DNA from: Sedimentisphaerales bacterium
GTDB taxonomy: Bacteria; Planctomycetota; Phycisphaerae; Sedimentisphaerales; SG8-4
Assembly: GCA_016932895.1 (NCBI GenBank)
Contig: JAFGCA010000784.1
Coordinates: 1-8,545 of the forward strand
DNA: 8,545 nt
Direction of reading: 5' to 3'
Positions 1 through 5,011 of this stretch are shown here, piece by piece (the stretch's first letter is position 1; each line of letters begins with the position of its first letter). The notes beneath the pieces were generated by a model. The model was given only the letters and a program-made list of their open reading frames with translations. It did not search any database and was not told the DNA's origin. Made by a program: the position numbers and the translations under genes.

Positions 1-864
1 GGCGTCCTCCACGGCAAAGCCACCCGAGGCACCCCCGAGCCCGCCCCGGCTTCGGGCACGGGGGAGGGCGTTGCCGCTCGGTACGCCGGGGACAAGGGGA
101 TCGGCGAGGATCCGAACGTGATTGTCTTTACGGATTTTGAATCGGCGGCATGGCGCAAGGACTGGTCGGGCGGCAGGCGGACGACTGTGAGTGTGGTGGG
201 CGAGGACGCCGAGCGGGGGTTTGAGCCGTGGCGGGGCAAGGCGCTGCGGATCAGGGTGAGCAAGGGGGGACACTACGGCGCGAGTCTCCAGTACGAGTTC
301 AAGAAGAAAACGGGCAGCGAGCCGGAGGAGATTTACTTTCGGTACTACCTACGCTTCGGCGACGACTGGGACCCGCAGCGCGGGGGCAAGCTGCCCGGGA
401 TCGGCGGCACGTACGGGCGTGCCGGCTGGGGCGGCCGGCCCAGCGACGGACGCAACGGATGGTCGGCGCGGGGGCAGTTCAACGGTCGTCGGGACGGCAA
501 GACGCCCATCGGATTCTATTGCTACCACGCCGATATGAAGGGCAGGTACGGCAGCAGTTGGATCTGGGAAAACGACAAGCGCGGCTATCTCGAAAACAAC
601 CGCTGGTACTGCATCGAACAGTACGCGAAGATGAACACGCCCGGAAAGAACGACGGCGTCCTGCGCGGCTGGGTCGACGGCAAGCTCGCCTTCGAGAAAA
701 CCGACGTCCGCATGCGGGATGGGGATCATCTGAAGATCGAGTGCATCTGGGTCAATATCTACCACGGCGGGACCTGGCCGGCCCCCAGCGACGACCACCT
801 GTTCATCGACAACATCGTCGTCGCCAAACGTTACATCGGCCCGATGACGCCGCCGGCAAATTGA
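1..864 (+). CDS. Polysaccharide lyase 14-like secreted protein, 5'-truncated by window edge
   Basis: The frame is open from the first base to the TGA at 862-864, giving 287 residues with no start that looks native. A GTG at 118 exists, but the residues before it (ARYAGDKGIGEDPN) form the usual lead-in to this domain in related proteins, and a Pro/Ala/Gly-rich linker precedes them, so the true start lies upstream of the window. The body looks like a beta-jelly-roll lyase of the PL14 type (alginate or glucuronan lyase-like): YFRYYLRFGDDW, then GGKLPGIGG (about residues 128-136), WSARGQF, an RWYCIEQYAKMNTPG segment, a WVDGKL strand and a C-terminal DDHLFIDNIVVAKRYIGP strand. From family knowledge such proteins cleave uronate polysaccharides outside the cytoplasm. 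The exact substrate cannot be read from sequence, and a non-catalytic carbohydrate-binding role is possible. Confidence 0.72.
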   Translation, partial: GVLHGKATRGTPEPAPASGTGEGVAARYAGDKGIGEDPNVIVFTDFESAAWRKDWSGGRRTTVSVVGEDAERGFEPWRGKALRIRVSKGGHYGASLQYEFKKKTGSEPEEIYFRYYLRFGDDWDPQRGGKLPGIGGTYGRAGWGGRPSDGRNGWSARGQFNGRRDGKTPIGFYCYHADMKGRYGSSWIWENDKRGYLENNRWYCIEQYAKMNTPGKNDGVLRGWVDGKLAFEKTDVRMRDGDHLKIECIWVNIYHGGTWPAPSDDHLFIDNIVVAKRYIGPMTPPAN

Positions 865-903
865 CGAAGAGGCAACAAGACTCGGATTGCCAGGAGCTGA
901 GAG

Positions 904-1296
904 ATGGAGAAATGCGATCACGTGGCGTTTCAGGTGGGCGACATGGATGCGGCCGTTGGGTTCTACGTCGAGAAGCTGGGGTTTGCGCTGGCTTCGAGGC
1001 AGGTGGACGAGGCCGAACATGAGGAGTTTGCCTTCCTGACGCTGGGCGACGTGCGCTTGGAGCTGATCCGGGATTTGTCACAGGCGACATATCGCCCGTC
1101 CGAGATCCGGCCGCCCTATTGTCCCCACCTGGCCATCGAGACGGACGACCTGGAAAGCACTCTGGCGGGCCTGAAGGCCAGAGGCGTCTCCATCCTGCGC
1201 GGGCCGCTGCTGATCGCCGGGCAGGTGACATGGGCGTACTTCGCCGATCCGGACAACAACATCCTCGAATATGTGCAGTGGTACGAGAAACGATGA
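904..1296 (+). CDS. VOC superfamily (glyoxalase/dioxygenase fold) protein
   Basis: This 130-residue protein has the size and pattern of a single vicinal-oxygen-chelate subunit with two beta-alpha-beta-beta-beta modules. Module 1 begins CDHVAFQVGDMDAAVGFYVEKLGF, and module 2 begins CPHLAIETDDLESTLAGL and ends FADPDNNILEYVQ. The expected metal ligands are visible: H6, E53 (RLELI), H75 (PHLAIE) and E122 (ILEYVQ). Such proteins usually act as metal-dependent dimers in lyase, epimerase, dioxygenase or resistance reactions. The substrate here is unknown, and glyoxalase I activity is only one option. AGGAG at 892-896 sits 7 bases before the ATG, which fixes the start. The TGA stop overlaps the ATG of the next gene (ATGA), so the two are probably co-translated. 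Confidence 0.88.
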   Translation: MEKCDHVAFQVGDMDAAVGFYVEKLGFALASRQVDEAEHEEFAFLTLGDVRLELIRDLSQATYRPSEIRPPYCPHLAIETDDLESTLAGLKARGVSILRGPLLIAGQVTWAYFADPDNNILEYVQWYEKR

Positions 1297-1529
1297 GTGA
1301 CGGACTCGAGCGAAATCTGGGCGAGCAGCCGATCGCGAGGGTCATGACCGCCCATGACCTCAAAGCGCATGATCTGGTGCAGGCTTCGACCGAGCAGCTT
1401 ACGCACAAGATGGTCGCGCGGGCCTGCAAGGGCCGGCGCCTGACGCTCAACGTTCAGGCCAAAGTTCTCAACGCGCTGAACGCCGCAACGGGAAAACAGT
1501 ACGCATTAAGCGATCTGTTCAATTATTAG
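1293..1529 (+). CDS. Small conserved hypothetical protein, helix-turn-helix-like
   Basis: This is a 78-residue protein that starts at an ATG overlapping the stop of the VOC gene (ATGA at 1293-1296). The arrangement implies translational coupling, and no separate ribosome binding site is needed. An in-frame extension back to 1119 is only the shadow of the VOC gene. The N-terminal 20 residues are variable-looking. The rest (HDLKAHDLVQAS, TEQLTHKMVARACKGRR, LTLNVQAKVLNALNAATGKQY, ALSDLFNY) predicts four or five short helices in a layout like a single Cro/CI-type helix-turn-helix domain, where a GRR turn precedes the helix with NVQAKVLNALN and the protein ends on SDLF. I recognise the general look from Planctomycetota-type genomes but know no function. 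It may be a small DNA-binding regulator or an RNA- or protein-binding factor. Confidence 0.8.
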   Translation: MSDGLERNLGEQPIARVMTAHDLKAHDLVQASTEQLTHKMVARACKGRRLTLNVQAKVLNALNAATGKQYALSDLFNY

Positions 1530-1574
1530 CTGGTGTTGCCCCGAGAGCCCGAAGGGAGTATCTTGTCGCAGATC

Positions 1575-2426
1575 ATGACGACCCGGCGCGACATTTTGCT
1601 TTTGGCGTGCCTGCTGATGTGTCCTTGCTTTGCCTCAGAGGGCCCTCCGCGTTCGGAGACTACGCTGCGCATCGCCAGTCTGATGTACCAGCCGGTCAAG
1701 TGGGACAAGGAGGCCAACAAGCGAGGGCTGGAGAAGGCCATCCGCGAGGCGAAGCGGCAAGGCGCCGAGATGGTTGTCACGCCGGAAGGTGCGCTGGAGG
1801 GATACGTGGTCAACGAGGTCATTCGCGCCTCCGGCGACGCGCGGCGCGAGCTGACCGAGAGATTCAACAGTTTGGCCGAGCCTTGTGACGGGCCGTACGT
1901 GCGATATTTTCAGAAGCTGTGCAAGGAACTGAGCGTCTGGCTTGTCCTGGGGTTCCTGGAGGCCGACGATCCGCACACCTGCAACACAGTGGTTCTCATT
2001 CGTCCCGACGGCACCCTCGCGGGCAAATACCGCAAGACGCATTTCGCCCAGGGCTACAGCAACGGAGCCCAGAAGGGCGACAACCCGCCCGGCTATCGCC
2101 GCGGCAGCGCTTATCCCGTCTTCGACGTCGGCGGGCGCCGGATGGGGATGATGATCTGTTTCGACCGGCGCGTCCCGGACGTGGCGGCTCGGCTGGTAAA
2201 GAACGGCGCCGAGTTCATCATCAATCCCGCCTATGGCATGATGGGTGACTGCAACTGCGAGTTTCTCTCCGCCCGGGCCAGGGAAACCAAGGTGCCGATG
2301 GTCTTCGTTCATCCCGCGCAGACGGTCGTCAGCGACGCGCAGGGACGGATCGCCACCGACATTCGGCCAAAGGATGACGACGCACGGATTGCGGTCGTGC
2401 GTCTTTCCGTGCCGACGCGCCATTGA
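1575..2426 (+). CDS. Exported carbon-nitrogen hydrolase (nitrilase superfamily)
   Basis: This nitrilase-fold amidohydrolase shows the full Glu-Lys-Cys triad. Counting from the ATG at 1575, E71 lies in VVTPEGALEGY, K154 in GKYRKTHF and C195 in MMICFDRRVPDVA, followed by NGAEFIINPAYG. The family hydrolyses non-peptide C-N bonds of amides, carbamoyl compounds or nitriles; the substrate here is unknown. The N-terminus TTRRDILLLACLLMCPCFASEG is a hydrophobic export signal with a TRRxIL motif resembling a Tat signal, so the enzyme probably acts in the periplasm. Start choice is uncertain. GGGAG at 1554-1558 is only 4 bases before a TTG at 1563 and 16 before the ATG at 1575, and a GTG at 1533 is also in frame. 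The gene follows the 78-residue gene closely and ends 19 bases before the release-factor-like gene. Confidence 0.87.
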   Translation: MTTRRDILLLACLLMCPCFASEGPPRSETTLRIASLMYQPVKWDKEANKRGLEKAIREAKRQGAEMVVTPEGALEGYVVNEVIRASGDARRELTERFNSLAEPCDGPYVRYFQKLCKELSVWLVLGFLEADDPHTCNTVVLIRPDGTLAGKYRKTHFAQGYSNGAQKGDNPPGYRRGSAYPVFDVGGRRMGMMICFDRRVPDVAARLVKNGAEFIINPAYGMMGDCNCEFLSARARETKVPMVFVHPAQTVVSDAQGRIATDIRPKDDDARIAVVRLSVPTRH

Positions 2427-2445
2427 GAGAAAGATACGGGACGCG

Positions 2446-2802
2446 ATGGACTTTGGAGTGACACCGAAAAAGCAGGCCGAGTTGGAAACCCGCATGGCGG
2501 CGCTGGGCCTGCGCGAGGAGGACTTGCAGGAGAAATACGTACGCTCGTCGGGCCCGGGAGGGCAGAAGGTCAACAAGACGGCCAGTTGCGTGTATCTCAA
2601 GCACGTCCCGACGGGAACGGAAGTGAAGATGCAGCGCGAGCGGTCGCAGCTTCTGAACCGCTACTACGCGCGGAAGCGCCTGTGCGAGCTTCTCGAAGCC
2701 GAGCAGTTGGGCGGCCAGAGCCCCGCGGCCCTGAAGGCCGAGAAAATCCGCAAGCAGAAGCAGCGCCGCCGCCGGCGTAGCCGTAAGAAAGCCACGTCAT
2801 GA
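2446..2802 (+). CDS. Short peptide chain release factor-like protein (GGQ domain), likely ribosome rescue
   Basis: This 118-residue protein contains the RF-1 domain catalytic loop SSGPGGQKVNKT, with GGQ at residues 38-40. It is followed by a beta strand (ASCVYLKHVPTGTEVKMQ), an RSQLLNRYYARKRL helix and a strongly basic tail (KIRKQKQRRRRRSRKKATS). It lacks the codon-recognition domains of full-length RF1/RF2. In known proteins this GGQ-plus-basic-tail architecture (bacterial ArfB, mitochondrial MTRFR) hydrolyses peptidyl-tRNA on stalled ribosomes, with the tail lying in the empty mRNA channel. By length and pattern it looks closer to MTRFR than to E. coli ArfB. The ATG at 2446 is chosen because coding upstream in this frame overlaps the nitrilase gene; a weak GGGA lies at 2438-2441. 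No function in the neighbouring cluster is implied. Confidence 0.88.
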   Translation: MDFGVTPKKQAELETRMAALGLREEDLQEKYVRSSGPGGQKVNKTASCVYLKHVPTGTEVKMQRERSQLLNRYYARKRLCELLEAEQLGGQSPAALKAEKIRKQKQRRRRRSRKKATS

Positions 2803-2836
2803 CGGCACCCGGTTCCTGCGGCGCGCGGGAATTCAC

Positions 2837-2865
2837 TTTACCCCGGACTCGCCTGAAACTAAGAT
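2837..2865 (+). promoter_or_regulatory. Candidate promoter for the RiPP-like cluster
   Basis: In the 112-base gap before the PqqD-like gene, a -35-like TTTACC (2837-2842) is separated by 17 bases from a -10-like TAAGAT (2860-2865). Each matches the sigma-70 consensus at four of six positions. The gap marks a break between the left gene run and the central cluster, so a promoter is expected here. The match is modest and found by eye only. Confidence 0.3.
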
Positions 2866-2914
2866 AGCTCCGGTTTTTGCGTGAGAGTACGAATCGATTG
2901 TTGTGAGGCGGTGT

Positions 2915-3199
2915 ATGATAAGCGAAACGACTCTGCTACGGCGGGCAGATGATGTTACGTATCAGTCGCTCGGGCCGGAGGAGGATACGGTGATCCTCTC
3001 GCTTCGCACGGGACAACTCCATACCTGCAACGAAACGACGCGTGCGCTCCTCGACGCCCTCGACCGGCCGCACCGGTTCGACGAGATTGTCGACCGACTG
3101 CTTCAGCAGTACGACGTAACGCGGGAGAAACTCGCGGAAGACATGACGTCTCTGGCCGCATCGCTTCTGCGGGAGGGGATCGTTGTCGAAGCCTCGTGA
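2915..3199 (+). CDS. PqqD-like RiPP recognition protein (lasso B1 / RRE type)
   Basis: This 94-residue protein has the PqqD fold pattern: an N-terminal beta region (DVTYQSLGPEEDTVILSLRTGQLHTCNETTRALLDAL) followed by helices RFDEIVDRLLQQYDV and REKLAEDMTSLAASLLREGIV. PqqD-like RiPP recognition elements bind the leader of a precursor peptide and present it to processing enzymes. In lasso systems a stand-alone copy (B1) partners the B2 protease. The ATG at 2915 is preferred over a GTG at 2903 because GAGG at 2905-2908 lies 6 bases upstream. Its 3' end overlaps the B2-like gene by 17 bases, and that overlap plus the nearby precursor argue for a leader-binding role here. It also resembles the PqqD proteins of the so-called HPr-rel-A systems. 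Family call is firm; the partner peptide is inferred. Confidence 0.87.
   Translation: MISETTLLRRADDVTYQSLGPEEDTVILSLRTGQLHTCNETTRALLDALDRPHRFDEIVDRLLQQYDVTREKLAEDMTSLAASLLREGIVVEAS
3172..3176 (+). promoter_or_regulatory. Ribosome binding site that supports a TTG start
   Basis: GGAGG, within a GGGAGGGG run near the end of the PqqD-like gene, lies 6 bases before the TTG at 3183. It is the reason for choosing TTG as the start of the B2-like gene and gives a 17-base overlap with the upstream gene. Confidence 0.6.
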
Positions 3200-3719
3200 A
3201 AACATCTCGAGCGGCACGTGCCGGTTGCTACGATGGCACATTGCGGTCGTGTCGGCCACGCTTCCGTTGTTGGACAGGCTGCTGACTCTCGAACGAATGT
3301 TGAAATCGTTGACTCCGCGTCGCGCGTCAGGCCGGTACGCCGGCGTGGATATCGACCGGATCGCGGCGACGGTCCGTCAGTGTACCAGGCGGGCGCGGCA
3401 CATGCGCCGCCGGGCGTGTCTGCGCACCAGCTTGCTGCTGTATCATTTTCTGCGCCTGGCGGGTCATGCGCCGGTGTTCCACGTTGCGGTACTCCCCCCG
3501 TCGGTGGACCCGAAACGGCTGCACGCTCACTGCTGGGTGACCGTGGGCGACAGAAGTGTGTCCGAGCCGCCCGGTTCCGGGGCGGTGGAAATGGTGACAT
3601 ACGGAGCCGACGGAAAAAACGCCGCCTGCGCGGTGGATCGTGCGCCGGGAGATTCGACGGGCAAAAAACAGACTCCGAGGCGCACTGGAGGCTGGACGGC
3701 TGTGGCTCGACGCGTATAA
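3183..3719 (+). CDS. Lasso peptide B2-type leader peptidase (transglutaminase-like cysteine protease)
   Basis: This 178-residue protein has the Transglut_core3 pattern of lasso B2 enzymes. An N-terminal hydrophobic/amphipathic stretch (HIAVVSATLPLLDRLLTLERMLKSL) precedes a catalytic-cysteine segment ACLRTSLLLYHFLRLAGHAP (C79), then a strand (FHVAVLPP) and the histidine segment LHAHCWVTVGDRSVSEP (H116, with an acidic residue D123 or E128 nearby). Known B2 proteins cut the leader from lasso precursors with help from the B1 protein, which is encoded immediately upstream. The TTG start is favoured by its strong GGAGG; the next candidate is a TTG at 3225. After about residue 130 the sequence loses family-like character and contains two A6 runs (3614-3619, 3663-3668), so the exact C-terminus is the weakest part. 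Function as a protease is inferred from family and context. Confidence 0.83.
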   Translation: MSKPRENISSGTCRLLRWHIAVVSATLPLLDRLLTLERMLKSLTPRRASGRYAGVDIDRIAATVRQCTRRARHMRRRACLRTSLLLYHFLRLAGHAPVFHVAVLPPSVDPKRLHAHCWVTVGDRSVSEPPGSGAVEMVTYGADGKNAACAVDRAPGDSTGKKQTPRRTGGWTAVARRV

Positions 3720-3720
3720 T
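3693..3720 (+). promoter_or_regulatory. Promoter for the precursor peptide gene
   Basis: A perfect TATAAT (-10) occupies 3715-3720, overlapping the stop codon of the B2-like gene, with a -35-like TGGACG at 3693-3698 (four of six matches) and a 16-base spacer. It would start transcription near 3727, about 40 bases before the precursor ATG. A perfect -10 in such GC-rich DNA is unlikely to be casual. It suggests that the peptide is transcribed separately from, and more strongly than, its processing enzymes. Confidence 0.5.
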
Positions 3721-3753
3721 CAACGCTCGATTGTGGCATTATCGTTTTTTCGT

Positions 3754-3758
3754 AAGGA
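3754..3758 (+). promoter_or_regulatory. Ribosome binding site of the precursor peptide
   Basis: AAGGA lies 9 bases before the ATG at 3768, inside a locally AT-rich leader. It supports translation of a 47-codon gene that would otherwise be easy to miss. Confidence 0.65.
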
Positions 3759-3767
3759 ATTTGCTCC

Positions 3768-3911
3768 ATGGGTGCGAACACAAAGGAAACGAAGGACAGG
3801 GTCGAGAAGAAAATGTACGTGGAGCCCAAGCTGGAGAAGGCCGAACGGCTCCAGGAAGTCACCGAGGGTGTGGCACCGATTGTGAGCGGCGCTGCTCCGG
3901 CCCCAGCATAA
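3768..3911 (+). CDS. Lasso-like RiPP precursor peptide
   Basis: This is a 47-residue peptide with a charged N-terminus, a KKMYVEPKLEKAERLQEVTE leader segment and a small C-terminal stretch GVAPIVSGAAPAPA. Y17, P20, L22 and T32 fall exactly on the known lasso leader pattern YxxPxLxxxGxxxxxTx; only the central Gly is replaced, by E26. T32 is thus the penultimate leader residue, predicting cleavage after E33 and a 14-residue core beginning with Gly, the commonest first lasso residue. The core has no Asp or Glu, so the usual lasso lactam between residue 1 and an acidic residue at 7-9 cannot form. It has one Ser (S40, core position 7) and three Pro. The gene has its own RBS and promoter and sits between the B2-like gene and the kinase. 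That it is expressed and processed is inferred. Confidence 0.85.
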   Translation: MGANTKETKDRVEKKMYVEPKLEKAERLQEVTEGVAPIVSGAAPAPA

Positions 3912-3952
3912 AACGGCGAACACGACGGACAGAATTGGCACGGCGGTATACG

Positions 3953-3996
3953 CGGAGCCCGGGGCGCCTTCGAGGTACGATGGGCCGCGGGCTCGG
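3953..3996 (+). repeat. Imperfect inverted repeat (hairpin) downstream of the precursor gene
   Basis: CGGAGCCCGGGGC at 3953-3965 pairs with GCCGCGGGCTCGG at 3984-3996 (11 of 13 positions complementary), leaving an 18-base loop. There is no following T run, so this is not a classical intrinsic terminator. It could protect the 3' end of the precursor transcript or partly limit read-through into the kinase gene, a common arrangement after RiPP precursor genes. Some inverted pairing is expected by chance in DNA this GC-rich. Confidence 0.35.
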
Positions 3997-4028
3997 CTGC
4001 GTCGTCGAGTCGGCGAATCGAGAGTAGC

Positions 4029-5006
4029 GTGTCGCACATGGTAGGTCACTACGTTCTCCACGGGGTGTCCGTGAAGATCGCGTCTGAATCTGCGCTGTTG
4101 CTGGGGCCGGTTCGGAGCGTTCTTCGCTCCAGTCCGGAACCGCTACCCGATGGTGCTTTCACTTTGCGTCTGCGGTACGGCCGGTCGGAGCCGAGTCGAT
4201 TGTTGCGGGCCGCAGAGTTCAAGCTGTTCTGGGAGGGAATGCTACCGGACGGTTCGCTCTGTGCGTACTATTCGACCGGCGGGCAGAGAATCGCGCATCT
4301 GTCCGGCCGCGGCTGGGGCCGGTTGAATTTGGATGAGCGTACGATGGACGTCGTCTGTGCTCCGGGCCAGGAGGGGAGTCTGTACGACGGCTGTTTCGTT
4401 CCGTTGTTGTGCGAGTTGCTGGCCCACCACGGTCAGTTCGTTGTCCATGCCGCTTCCCTCGCGACCGAAGGGCCGGATGGGCGAGTCGGGGTTCTTCTGG
4501 CCGGACCGAGCGGAGCGGGCAAGACGACGACGGCGCTGGCTCTGGCCCGTGCCGGTATGATCTTGCTGACCGATGACGCCAGCTTCGTTGAATCCGCCGG
4601 CGCGGTGCACTTGCGCGGGTGGCGCCTGCCCTGCAAGGTGCACGATCGTACGGCCCGGATGTTGCCTTGGTTGCGAAACTGTCCCGGGGGACCGGCCCGA
4701 ACGGAACGGGAGCGACTCATGGATGTGACGAATGTCGTACGCGCGCCGGGCGATGTCGTGGCGATCCCGCGCTTGATCCTGCTGCTCGGCCCGCGCGTGC
4801 ACGGAGCCCATCGGTTGGAGGCCGTCGGCAAGGTTGAGGCCCTGGCCCAACTGACGCGAGAAAACGTTCGGGCGTACGAGCATCGCACCGCCGGCAGAGC
4901 GTTTCAGACGCTGGGAGAGCTTGTGAGTCAGTGCGATGTCTACCGTCTGCGTGTAGGAACGCCGCTGGAGAATCTCGCGGAGCGAATTCTCGGACTTCTT
5001 CGGTGA
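4029..5006 (+). CDS. HprK-related kinase (peptide-tailoring kinase candidate)
   Basis: This 325-residue protein has a P-loop kinase core of the HPr kinase/PEP carboxykinase-like type. H140 lies in QFVVHAASL, the Walker A loop is LLAGPSGAGKTTTALALARAG (G159-T167), and a Walker B-like LLTDDAS follows (D182-D183). About 140 N-terminal residues of unrelated beta-rich sequence precede the core. True HPr kinases phosphorylate HPr on Ser, but related kinases in lasso clusters phosphorylate the peptide itself. Here no HPr gene is nearby and a precursor lies 117 bases upstream, so a peptide substrate is plausible, with S40 (the only core Ser) as candidate acceptor. The start is either GTG 4029 (GAGAG at 4020-4024, short spacing) or ATG 4038; neither has a strong RBS. 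The gene ends 5 bases before the nucleotidyltransferase. The kinase family is well supported; its substrate is inferred. Confidence 0.82.
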   Translation: MSHMVGHYVLHGVSVKIASESALLLGPVRSVLRSSPEPLPDGAFTLRLRYGRSEPSRLLRAAEFKLFWEGMLPDGSLCAYYSTGGQRIAHLSGRGWGRLNLDERTMDVVCAPGQEGSLYDGCFVPLLCELLAHHGQFVVHAASLATEGPDGRVGVLLAGPSGAGKTTTALALARAGMILLTDDASFVESAGAVHLRGWRLPCKVHDRTARMLPWLRNCPGGPARTERERLMDVTNVVRAPGDVVAIPRLILLLGPRVHGAHRLEAVGKVEALAQLTRENVRAYEHRTAGRAFQTLGELVSQCDVYRLRVGTPLENLAERILGLLR

Positions 5007-5011
5007 CGGAC

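Noticed and set aside
118..120. GTG as the start of the first gene
   Set aside because: The frame is open upstream and the residues just before it fit the usual start of the domain, so the gene begins before the window.
349..1020. 223-codon open frame on the - strand over the PL14-like and VOC genes
   Set aside because: It spans two supported genes on the opposite strand and shows no domain motif; typical high-GC antisense openness.
1563..1610. Lipobox-like LLAC in the nitrilase signal region
   Set aside because: The hydrophobic stretch before that Cys is only about five residues, too short for a lipoprotein signal; cleavage further on near CFA/SEG fits better.
1635..2600. 321-codon open frame on the - strand over the nitrilase gene
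   Set aside because: The + strand has the complete Glu-Lys-Cys triad and an export signal; the antisense translation has no family character.
3935..3952. TTGGCA and TATACG as a promoter for the kinase gene
   Set aside because: The two boxes are only 6 bases apart, far too close for sigma-70 spacing, and nothing -10-like lies 16-18 bases after TTGGCA.
3218..4027. Long open frame (269 codons) on the + strand spanning the B2-like gene, precursor and gap
   Set aside because: It overlaps the well-supported B2-like and precursor frames, its translation is Arg/Gly-rich without recognisable motifs, and it lacks an RBS. It is a GC-rich shadow frame.
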